A DNA stretch of 64,000 bases from Eretmocerus hayati (lineage: Eukaryota; Arthropoda; Insecta; Hymenoptera; Aphelinidae). Location: NCBI GenBank assembly GCA_029851415.1, contig CM056743.1, forward strand, positions 90,742,501-90,806,500, in the 5' to 3' direction. Below the pieces are notes generated by a model that had not been told where the DNA came from, searched no databases, and saw only the letters and a program-made list of their open reading frames with translations. Position 1 is the stretch's first letter; each line of letters opens with the position of its first letter. Below are positions 45,068-54,876 of the stretch, piece after piece. Position numbers and translations under genes: made by a program.

Positions 45068-47560
45068 ATGGTACGCAGCAAGAAACGGACTGATGATCCC
45101 CCGGACCCGGATAGGCCCAAACTGGGTAAACCGATGGACGAGATGATCTCTCGAGATCCGCGCTACTTAGCGATAGCCGAATTGGTACGACGCCTGAGTT
45201 TCGCGGATTTGATTAAACGATTGAATGATGAAGGCCTTAGTGACCGCGGAACGCGATTGACCCTGCACAAGAGGCTAATTCGTTACGATATTCAGACCGT
45301 GAATCCGGAAGAGAAAATTCCGTGGGACCCGCTAGTAGACGAACGAGGCCCGGATCAACCACCCACAACGCCAGACGCGTTGAGATTGCTCCAGGAATGG
45401 GAAGAAGACGACGAAGAAGACGACGATGATTTCAGCGACGGTGGTGAGGCTGACGCCGTGCGATCGTCAGTGGCCGCTTCAACCACTGTAGTCACCCAGT
45501 CGTCTACGACGACCACCACCGCCAGTACTCAGAGTACAACCACGACGATGACCAGCGGGTGTTGTGGGCCAATAGCGACACCGGGCCCGACGCCACACAT
45601 GCCTCACGCTGGAGTGATGGCAGCGGCGGAAGCCTTCCGCCAGATGTGTCAAGGTACACCGTACGCCTCTTGGGCAAACGCCATGGTACCTCCACCTTCG
45701 GTGGAAGGGTGGACCTTCCCACTCATCTGGCCACCGGCGATGCCTTCGCCGACTCTCCAATCAGCGCAGATCCACGAAATCCGAGACTCGGGCACGGACA
45801 CGGAGGCTCGAGCGAGGGTGAGTCAGTCTGAAGATGAAGCGAGGGCCCAAGCGGCCTATCTTAATACGCAAAGGGATTGGTTGAACGCGTTTCGATACCC
45901 ACCGCAGTCAGTTCCAACAACCACTGCCCCCGGGAATCCGAATGCCCACGTCAGCCAGCCTCAACAATACGCGGGCGAGACACACTATGGACGCCCACGC
46001 GATGAGCGCAGAGAGCAAGTGCGCACCACGCTGCCAATGGGAGGTGAGACTCCGATGGGGTGTCGCTCAGCACACCCCGCACCTCACGCCACTGGCAACG
46101 CCACCAACCAAGCTCGACCGTCTCGGAGCCCTCGCCATGAGTGGTATTCGGGATCGTCAAGCAGCGATGAATGGACGCCGCACACGCCGACGCCTCAACA
46201 GCAGCACTCCAAAAGTAGATCGTCACGCTCCCGTAAACAAGAAAAGGGGTCGAGCAGAACGCTCCAAGTTATGAAGACACTGACGATATGGAAAATCTCT
46301 CTTGATGGTGACCCCAAAGCGAGTCGAGAAAAGGCGGAGGAATTTCTAGCCTCCATCAAAGAATGTATGGAGGCTCTAGAACTCTCCGACGCAGGAGTTC
46401 TGACAGCGATGCCAAGTGTTTTGACGGACCGCGCTCGAGCGTGGTTTCGCACACATCGGCGGAGCATGACATGCTGGCGCGATTTCAAGCAGCTGTTCCG
46501 AGATCAATACGTGGGACACCTAGAATACCAAGATCTCATGGATGAGCTCTATCGCCGCACGCAAGGAAAAAACGAGGAGATTGCTCCTTATCTAACATGC
46601 ATACGCCAGATTGTTTCGCACTTCAAGCACCCGCCGTCGGAGCAGCAAGTATTTGGAATTGTCATCCGAAATTTGAGACCAGACTTACGCCGACACCTAG
46701 ATACAAGAGAGGTGAGAACTCTCGTTGACATCCAGTATTGGGGAAAGAAATTTGAGAAACAAGAAGAGTGGGATGCGCGCTATAGTGCCCCACCCCCAAA
46801 AGAGAAATCCAGGATCCCAGGCGCCGCTTATCAAGGAACCGGACGTTCAGTACCAGCCAAAAAACTGGCATCCACAGAATGGGATGGGCTCGCAGATGAA
46901 GTCGCCGGATTTGACCTGAAAACCAACGCCAAGGGGACTGGAACCAAAACAGCGGAACCATCACCGAAAGAGCAAGCGCCACCACCGGCCTCAGATGGCC
47001 AGAGAGCCAAGGGCAGAGGACGACGAGGAGGTGAAAAGAACGCAACCGAAGCAACGCAGAGTGAATCAGCTGAGGCGGCTGCAGTAGCACCTAACACGCC
47101 AAAACCAGCTAGCACCGCTGCTCCCAAGCCTCCCACGCCTGTACCTCCCACGCCAACGCCGAGTATGGCACCATGGGGTCTCCCCTGGGGATTCCCACCC
47201 TATCCCTATTGGCAGATGCCAGGGATGCCGGGAACGCCAGGGACGCCGCGGAATTGCAGGCCAGCTGACGCGGAGACCAACGCAAAGCGCCAGGAGCAAC
47301 TGACTCGAGGGGCTTGTTCCAACTGCAATGAGACAGGCCATCTATCGAGAGACTGCCCTACGCGCCAATGTTACTCATGTCACGCAGTTGGTCATGCAGC
47401 TCACGAATGCCCAAGTCGTAACGAAAAATGCCAAGGCTGTGGCAAGACGGGAGTATCAGTGAAAACGTGCCCTGATTGCAAGTGGGCTTTGAAATACTCG
47501 GGGAACGGGTCAGCAGGGGCGCAGGGGTCGACGTCATCTGCTCTCCAGGGACCAAAATAA
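45068..47560 (+). CDS. gag: Gag polyprotein with SAP-like motif and zinc knuckles
   Basis: 830 codons, intact. Near the N-terminus (about 46-72) FADLIKRLNDEGLSDRGTRL fits the SAP motif, a helix-turn-helix that binds DNA or RNA. The middle is low-complexity (acidic run, then T/S/P-rich). A retrotransposon Gag domain follows (LTDRARAWFRTHRRSMTCWR, then FRDQYVGHLEYQD). At the end are CCHC knuckles C750-x2-C-x4-H-x4-C763 and C768-x2-C-x4-H-x4-C781, plus a cysteine-only variant (788-803). It would assemble particles and package RNA. Pol overlaps its last 85 bp in the -1 frame. Confidence 0.93.
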   Translation: MVRSKKRTDDPPDPDRPKLGKPMDEMISRDPRYLAIAELVRRLSFADLIKRLNDEGLSDRGTRLTLHKRLIRYDIQTVNPEEKIPWDPLVDERGPDQPPTTPDALRLLQEWEEDDEEDDDDFSDGGEADAVRSSVAASTTVVTQSSTTTTTASTQSTTTTMTSGCCGPIATPGPTPHMPHAGVMAAAEAFRQMCQGTPYASWANAMVPPPSVEGWTFPLIWPPAMPSPTLQSAQIHEIRDSGTDTEARARVSQSEDEARAQAAYLNTQRDWLNAFRYPPQSVPTTTAPGNPNAHVSQPQQYAGETHYGRPRDERREQVRTTLPMGGETPMGCRSAHPAPHATGNATNQARPSRSPRHEWYSGSSSSDEWTPHTPTPQQQHSKSRSSRSRKQEKGSSRTLQVMKTLTIWKISLDGDPKASREKAEEFLASIKECMEALELSDAGVLTAMPSVLTDRARAWFRTHRRSMTCWRDFKQLFRDQYVGHLEYQDLMDELYRRTQGKNEEIAPYLTCIRQIVSHFKHPPSEQQVFGIVIRNLRPDLRRHLDTREVRTLVDIQYWGKKFEKQEEWDARYSAPPPKEKSRIPGAAYQGTGRSVPAKKLASTEWDGLADEVAGFDLKTNAKGTGTKTAEPSPKEQAPPPASDGQRAKGRGRRGGEKNATEATQSESAEAAAVAPNTPKPASTAAPKPPTPVPPTPTPSMAPWGLPWGFPPYPYWQMPGMPGTPGTPRNCRPADAETNAKRQEQLTRGACSNCNETGHLSRDCPTRQCYSCHAVGHAAHECPSRNEKCQGCGKTGVSVKTCPDCKWALKYSGNGSAGAQGSTSSALQGPK

Positions 47561-50500
47561 GAAGAGAAAGTGAGAAAACGCGAGAGACGCCAGGCACGAC
47601 CTTCCTATCGGCCGAATGGGAGGTCGTCAGCGAGGCAGGTCGTTTGACGCCGTCTCGGCTGGTAGCTAGCACCTGGATGAGTAGCGACGATGAAGAAGAA
47701 GCGCCAGACCAATACGTCGAGGAAAAACCAGCTGTGGGATCCATGGAATCCGAGCCGACGACTTCTTCACTATTAGGTTGGCAAGAGGTTGAAATGACCC
47801 CAGCGATGGGGGCTATCTACAAACGTCAATTGACAACAAGCAGCAGAGACGCCACGATTCTGGAGAAGGAGAGTAACGGAGCTGACCAAGGTCAAAGTGG
47901 GATTGATCACCCCACCGACGCCGCAGAAATTAACCCAAACTCACCTTGCCACGAAGAGGCAGCAATTGCTGATGCACCCAGCTTAGAAAAGCATCGAACG
48001 GGGGACGCCCCACACGAAGCCATAAGAGCGAAGGTGGAACCTTGGAGTCAAGAGGAAATCGCGGATGGACCCGCTGCCCAAGCAGCACCCCGAAATTTTA
48101 TCGAGGTCATTTTGGGTGGTAAATCGTTTATGGCGTTGTATGACCCAGGTGCTCAGGTGTCCTTTGTTGGACCCAAGATCACCAAGTTCTACGAAAAACG
48201 CCTGTTTCATAAGAAGAGTGTGTTGAGGGGAGCTGTGGGAAAAAATGGCACCCAAGCTCTAGGACTTTTGAAGATGAACATGGAAATCGACGGCTACTCC
48301 CGTACCATTGTCATGGAAGCGGTACATGATACGTCTTACGACATGGTACTGGGAATGGATTTTATGAACGCCTGGAAATCTGACTCCCTGCACGCCGAAG
48401 GGCAATGGAGGGTGCTCCAAGGGGAGTATCGAGATTTTGCGGATCGGAGAAGAGAAGAACCAGAAAACCGCATCTACGCCGAGTGCGCTGGCCTCGTCGT
48501 TGTAGAAGATGATGGCAAAGCACATCTCGAGCAAGTGGTTAAAGAGACGACTGCCCAAGCTGCTGACAAGGTCGGACGGACCAATCTCCGCGAACATAAG
48601 ATTGAATTACTGGACCATACGCCTGTACGCCATCAACCGCGACGCCTTTCTCCAAAAATATTGGAAATCGCAAGGGAAGAGGTGAAAGCCCTGTACAGTT
48701 TGGAGCGTATCAGGCCGTGTCAAAGCGCTTGGAGCAGTGCTCCAGTATTGATCCGGAAGTCGGATGGAACTTACCGCTTCTGTATTGACTATCGAGACCT
48801 AAATAAAAAGACGAAAAAGGATACGTACCCCCTCCCCAATATGAACTCCATCCTGGACAAGCTGAGGAAGGCCAAATACCTGTCAAAGATAGACTTAGAA
48901 AGCGCCTATCATCATGTCCCAGTGGAGAGGGGGAGCCAGGAGTACACCTGCTTCAGCCTACCGGGCGTCGGATCCTGGTGCTGGACCGTCATGCCTTTCG
49001 GTCTCTGTAACGCACCTGCGACCTGGATGCGACTAATCGACGAGATCCTGGGCCCAGAACTGGAGCCATTTGTTTTTGTGTATCTTGACGACATTATCAT
49101 CGCGACAGATACGTACGAAGCACATGAACAATACCTGAAGATAGTGCTAAAACGCCTGATTGACGCCGGACTCCAAATGAATCCGGAGAAGTGTCAAATT
49201 TGCTGTAAAAAGGTGAATTATCTCGGATTTATTTTGGACTCCGAAGGTCTCTGTCCGGATCCAGAGAAAGTAACGCCAGTACGTGAGTTTCCACCGCCCA
49301 AAAACATACGCCAGCTCCGCTCGTTCCTAGGAATGGTAACTTGGTATTCACGATTTATTGACCAGGATGCTGAAATCAAGGTACCACTGTTGAGGCTGCT
49401 GCGTAAAGACACGCCGTGGGCATGGAAGGAGGAGCATCAGGAAGCATTTGACAGGCTGAAACAGGCCCTAACCAGTGCTCCGGTATTAGCTAGGCCAGAT
49501 TTTTCGAAAATGTTCGCTATACAGACCGATGCTTCGGCCTTTAGCCTGGGCGCCGTGCTGACCCAAGAGGGGGAAGACGGTGAACACCCAATTGTTTACC
49601 TTAGCCGCAGTCTTACGCCAGATGAACGAAATTACTCCGTCAGCGAGAGGGAGCTGCTGGCAGTTTTGTGGGCTATCAAGAAGCTACGTTCTTATATTGA
49701 GGGGTACAAGTTTCAAGTGATCACTGATCACAGTGCACTGAAATGGCTACGAAATTTGAAGGATCCGACGGGACGCCTGGCACGCTGGGCCCTCGAACTC
49801 CAAGAATGGGATTTCGAGGTGATTCACCGCAGTGGTAAGCTCCATAAAGTACCAGATTGTCTGTCACGGATGTACGAACCCGAAGAAACCGCCATAGGAG
49901 CGGCAGAAAAGACGACAGAAACGCCAGACTCAGGAGACGCCGCTACAAACGAGATTGTATGCTCCGCCGCTGATGCGGTAAAAGATTCCGAATACTTGAA
50001 GCTGGCCGGAAAAATTCGTGAAAATCCGGACCAGTTCAAGGATTGGAGGGAGGTGGATGGCTTGTTGTATCAGTATCGTGCCAACTCGCTCATCGACCCG
50101 ATAACATTTCCGGAAGAGAAGTGGAGACTTGTCGTGCCTGTGAGTAGGAGACAAGACGCCCGGGAGCGTGCACATTGCCTGGCTTTCACAGGTCATTTGG
50201 GAATTGAGAGAACCTACGACAGGTTGGCTCGCGATTACCATTGGGACGGAATGTACCGTGACGCCTCGACGTTTGTACGCCAGTGCCAACTGTGCCAACA
50301 GTACAAACCATCACAGGCTGGTCCACTAGGACTGATGGGAAAACGAAAAGTCGATCGCCCATAGGCGGTAGTAGCAGGTGACCTCATGGAATTTCCACGC
50401 AGCAAACGAGGATTCAAGTACTTGCTGGTTTTGCAAGATTTATTCACTCGCTGGGTGGAAGTAAAACCGCTACGCCGTGCTGAGGGCAAGGCCGTCTCAG

Positions 50501-51217
50501 CCGCCATTGAGGAGTTGATAATATTCCGCTGGGAAATGCCAGAATATTTCTCGTCTGATAACGGGAAAGAGTTCGACAACAAGATAGTAGACGCCATGTT
50601 GGAGGAGTATGGGGTCCGGCATATCAAGAGCCCACCTTATCATCCGCAGGTGAATTTAGTTGAACGTTCAAATAAAGTGCTCAAGACCATGATTTCACAG
50701 TTCGTTCAGAACGATCATAGGAACTGGGATGATCACATTCATGAGTTCCGTCACGCCATGAACACTGCGGTACAATCGAGCACCAAAGTTTCTCCAGCGT
50801 TCCTGAGTTATGGACGCCACCCGACGCCAGTAAAGAGTTTGAGACGAGAACTCGAAGGCAACAAACTGATAGAGAAGATGGGAGTTGAAGAATGGGGATG
50901 AAACGACTAGAGGCACTCCGAGAACTGGTAGTTCGACATAACACCGAAAGCAGAGAAAAACAAGCAAAATACTATAACGCCGGACGAAAAAACGTGACGT
51001 TTCAAGTGGGTGACATCGTAGGCGCACACATTTCTAATCAAACGCTGCTAACCAGTTCAATGCGAAACTCGCGCCGAAATATGAGGGCCCACTAACAGTC
51101 GTAGAAGTAAAATCTCCGGTAGTATACGTGCTAGAGAACGCCGCAGGTCAGCGAACGTGTGACGTACCAATTTCTCAGATGAAACGCTGGGTACCCACCC
51201 GTGGGGAAATCCTGTAG
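47476..51217 (+). pseudogene. pol: Pol polyprotein (protease, RT, RNase H, integrase), broken
   Basis: The first frame runs 47,476-50,364 with no ATG at its start, as expected if made by -1 frameshifting from gag. Aspartic protease: LYDPGAQVSF, with DPG at residues 223-225 instead of the usual DSG/DTG. RT: YLDD at 536-539, with the MPFGLCNAPATW block. RNase H: TDASAFSLG (D685). Integrase zinc finger: H900, H907, C937, C940. TAG at 50,362 stands where Trp is expected. The same frame continues to 50,901 with the integrase core (GDLMEF, SDNGKEF, NLVERSNK). A shift near 50,895 and another near 51,050 move the frame, and the C-terminal KLAPKYEGPL...MKRW ends at TAG 51,215. Non-functional. Confidence 0.92.
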
Positions 51218-51277
51218 AAGTCCTCGTAGAAATCCAGTAGTAGTTTGAATGTTGAGAACGCATGAGTAGTACGCCCT

Positions 51278-52543
51278 ATGCAAACGAGGAGAGAATCTAA
51301 TACGGAAATATTTTCCACAGGAATGGCTGAATCGACGCCGAGGGAGGAGGCTCCCAATCACGACGCCAACGAAGAGCAGGAGGGAGGAGAGCAAACCACA
51401 GATCGCAGCCGGAGCTGCTCACCCTGCCCTGAAGAGTTCGAGGCCATACCGAGACCCGACGACTACATTCAGGCCGTATCGATCTGGCGACTGAATTCAC
51501 GAGTGCGTCGGGCTCGGAGGGCATCTCGGGAACGTAGTGCGAGTCGTGGACCGTGCACTTCAGACAGTGGTCTGATCGACGAGCACTCTTCCCGAGATAC
51601 GCCTGAACCCCCAAGTAGGGAGCAGCGCGAACTCCGAATTGCGATCCCTCGCGTAGATGAGGTTGACAGCGGGGTCAATAGCCCCAGGACGCCACAGAGT
51701 GCCTCGACTTCTCCAGCTCCGGACACACCAGTACCACCACGCCACCTCGGAGCTATTCCACGAACTGCTGGAATTCCCCGACGCTCGCGGGATCGAGCTC
51801 GACGTCCAAGACCGGCACCAATAGGAGAGGAGTCGACGCACCAAGAACCCTCCAAAACGACCACCGCCACGCTGCCGTCAGTAGCAGAGGTGCCGGAGCC
51901 ACCGAACACCGAGAGACCTAGTGAGGAGTTCGAACTCAGCGAGGATAACGCCGGATTGGATCCGGTGGAGGATTCCGTTTTGGCACGAAGAGAGCTGGAT
52001 GAGTTCTTGGAGGAACCTAACGCCCGAGCTCTACCACCGTTGGAACGGACGCCATCTCCTGGCTAATTTGAATGGCCCCCAGACGTAGTGAACACCCGCA
52101 GCACGACGCCACCACGACCGATCTTACCCCTCCGACAGCGACTGGCCTTCGAGCGCCGGGAAGATCCTGCCGGCGGGTTCACGGAGGAGGACTTCCGTGA
52201 ACCGGCCATCATCCTAACTCCCGAGAACCTTCCCGTGGCCGAGCAACGACGTTTGGAGGATCAAGCTGAACAGGAACTCAGGAACGACTGGCCACACGGG
52301 TCGAATTGGTCAGATTACCTGGACCGCCGAGAGGCAAAGGCCAAAACCCGGCGACTCAATTGGCCCATCCAGTATCCCAAACCGATCCGGGGAAAACGTG
52401 CCCACGTCCCGTCCAACTGGACCCCAGAGATTGCGACTCGGATTTGCAGAGCCCGGGTGCAGGAGCGAGCCGCTGAACGCCAAGCCAGGGTAGAGCGGCA
52501 CGACTCACCACCCCTTGAGAGATTGGGACGCCGAGAACGATGA
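51278..52543 (+). pseudogene. Gypsy ORF3, unknown function
   Basis: One frame from ATG 51,278 to TGA 52,541, interrupted by a single TAA at 52,064. About 420 codons. The first part is disordered: rich in E, R, S and P with many SR/RS and SP/TP pairs. The second part is basic and glutamate-rich (QRLEDQAEQELRNDW-type helix, then basic RICRARVQERAAERQ). There is no signal peptide, transmembrane segment or furin-like site, so it is not an envelope-like gene. It occupies the env position after pol. Could be an accessory RNA-binding or nuclear protein; no family recognised. Confidence 0.6.
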
Positions 52544-52870
52544 ATCAACGACCAAGAGACGCCGGGGGGTGGAGCTGGAGCTCATCCTCACAACAAGAAG
52601 ACGCCAAGTAAGAGGACTCCCTATTTCTTTCTCCTAGTGACCGATTTCCCAGATACCTTACCTTTCCCTTGTTGATCGTAGAGTTAGTTTTGAGCAGTTT
52701 CTTGCAGGATCTTGATTTATTCATTTCCTTGATTGAACTTTAGCAATGTGATGAGAATTCATTGACGCCGAGGCAGCGGCGGGGGCGGGCAAGGGGACCT
52801 AGAGCCACTCTCGTGTGTTCCTCGCTCAACCACTCCGGTGGGGGGGGGGGGGGGGAGGACCGGGGGGTAG
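52544..52870 (+). promoter_or_regulatory. 3' untranslated part and polypurine tract
   Basis: No frame. It ends in a G run (52,840-52,855) followed by AGGACCGGGGGGTAG directly before the 3' LTR, suitable as the plus-strand primer. The purine run has a few pyrimidine interruptions. Confidence 0.6.
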
Positions 52871-54295
52871 TGCAACGTGGAAGTTGCAGCACGCTTTTGG
52901 GGAAACCCTTGTTTAGCCCTCGTCGTCGCCTCGGAGCGTATATTCAGAAAACTGATGTATTTTTAACGTTTTGTGTCGAGGTACGCTCCGAGGGACGAGA
53001 GATGGACGAGTTTGCCGCGAGACAGAGTATGTTGCAGTTTGAGATCGGGAAGTTCCTCCCGCCGCCGGGTGGCGGCAGCACCTCCCGGACTCTTTTCCCC
53101 AGCAGCCGCGCGCGCCGACGCAAGCGTGAGCGGCGTCCTGGCCTTCTTCTTCACGTGGATGGCGAGCTGTGCGCATCAAGTGGAGAGCAGAGAGTTTCCC
53201 CAAGTCTCCTCGTGTGGAAATTGTGCGCGATTTAGAGTGCCCCAGTGCTCGAGAATGGTGTAGTGAATTACCAGTACGCTAGTTCCGCCGGCTTCGACTA
53301 CACCGGTATATCTCGCGTGGACTTTTTGTGGCTTGGGGGACCCCCCTGGAGACGCGCTGGCGAGGACACGCCGCGTGAGTTGGTGCCAGCCCAGAGGACG
53401 ACGCCACGGTTCCCAGCCGACCAGCAGCACCCGACGACACGGTGAGTGAGCTCAGGTGATTCCCCCAGTGATTCCCCGCCCTCGTGTGCCCCAAGTGATC
53501 GGAGAGTCGTGTGTGATGTCGCGGGTGCCCCAGACGCCGTGAAGCTCATGCTCCCGAATCAAGCGCGTGCTCAGGAAGTGACGCCAAGTCGAGGAGGCCA
53601 TCGCCTCGGACAGTGGCGGGCAATAGTCGACGCCCGCTGGCCTGGCCACGCTTTATGCTAGGCTCGCCCTGTCCGACTCGCGATGAGCACTCGCTGAGCG
53701 AACCCCGAGTAGACCGCGTTCCGGGCCATTCTTTTCCCCGCGTGCAGAGATTGTCGGACACTTTGCGCTGCACTCTCGCTCATCCGGTGCGGGCGGAAAT
53801 CGTCTCCCCGCAAGTGAAACGACGAAGACAGGCGGAATCAGTGGGGATTTGCCCCGCCCACATGTATATGGGCATTTCTGACGAAAGTGAATGTGCGCAC
53901 CAGTGACCGATATATAGGAACATTTCCAACGAAAAGTAGTTGAAGATGACTTTCGATGAACCCTTTTATCGACTTTGCAAATGTTTTGGATGCCATGTGA
54001 GGCTTTGTATTTCATGCTTATCGACCTGTGTGTCGTAACATGAAGTAGTAATCGGAAATAAACGTCATTTGTATTTTTTCACATAACTTCGTGAGTGATT
54101 ATTAGGAACCGAATCTATGTGTCCGCAACCCAGAATCTTTCGCGTTTTTCAGGTGTGCTCCTGATTCCCCCATCCCCCGTCCCGCCCTTCGTGGCGCGGG
54201 GAACCTGGCCTTGCCCCGATCCGGCCAAAAACAAATTAGGTAACCCGGGGTGGGTTTATTCTTTTTTTTCAGCTGACCCATCTCGCCCCGTTACA
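52871..54295 (+). repeat. 3' LTR
   Basis: 1,425 bp, same termini as the 5' LTR. Followed directly by the AGAT duplication. Confidence 0.97.
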
Positions 54296-54297
54296 AG

Positions 54298-54828
54298 ATG
54301 AGAAATAATCGCAAGAAATTGAATGAAATCATCAGACATAATAAAGCGATGGAGGGTAGAGGGATGTTCCTGAATCCTTACAAGAGAAAGAAGGGGGGAT
54401 CTTCACCTTCGAAGAAGAATGAGGACAAGAAATCAAGCAGGAATGAGGGGGGAAAAACGTTGATGGATGGTGTTACTACAGGGAAACTGTTGATGCTCGC
54501 GGCACGACACATACCTAATTTCAAAGGCGTATTCATCAGAACACAACTTCCATTACTCGGTGAGCCGGAAACAGATAAATGTGGAATCTTCAATCTATGT
54601 GATGAGTCCTCAATGGGTACTCACTGGTGTTGTTGGTTGAAACGAGGGGAGCAAGTCCATTACTTCGATAGTTTCGGCAACCTCCGCCCACCCACAGAGT
54701 TTCTCCAATACTTAGGTTCAAAATATAAGATAATTCATAATCGATCACAGGAGCACACTTATTCACAGGAAAATTGTGGACAATTGTGTATCAAATTCCT
54801 GAAAGACCATTCATTCGCTCACGAATAA
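54298..54828 (+). pseudogene. Adenain-like cysteine protease part of split Polinton gene
   Basis: 176 codons from an ATG formed partly by the duplicated target bases, so this start is an accident of the insertion; the gene originally read through from 41,966 in the same frame. The N-terminal part (about 1-35) is the basic end of the minor-capsid-like region (RGMFLNPYKRKK). The protease follows: His109 in GTHW, Asp124 in YFDSFGN, Gln157 and Cys160 in SQENCGQLC, the C5/ULP1-type triad that matures capsid proteins in adenoviruses and Polintons. All catalytic positions are intact in this half. Confidence 0.9.
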
Positions 54829-54876
54829 ATTAGACATAGCTCTCAACCCAAGTCTCAGTGTTGAAATCTTCCCACC

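Larger units (their letters stand above)
42511..54295 (+). mobile_element. Ty3/Gypsy LTR retrotransposon inserted in the Polinton
   Basis: Full-length, 11,785 bp, with TG...CA LTRs, flanked by AGAT on both sides (42,507-42,510 and 54,296-54,299). Internal order: primer-binding site, about 1.1-kb leader, gag, pol (protease, RT, RNase H, integrase), a 3' frame of unknown function, and a purine-rich tract. RT-before-integrase order marks Ty3/Gypsy. Stops and frameshifts in pol and ORF3 make it defective. It postdates the Polinton. Confidence 0.97.

Noticed and set aside
47476..47560. A specific -1 slippery heptamer in the gag/pol overlap
   Set aside because: The frames are -1 related, but no clear X-XXY-YYZ heptamer in the gag frame was found by eye.
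51278..52543. Envelope gene for the Gypsy element
   Set aside because: No signal peptide, transmembrane helix, cysteine pattern or cleavage site; composition is disordered and basic.
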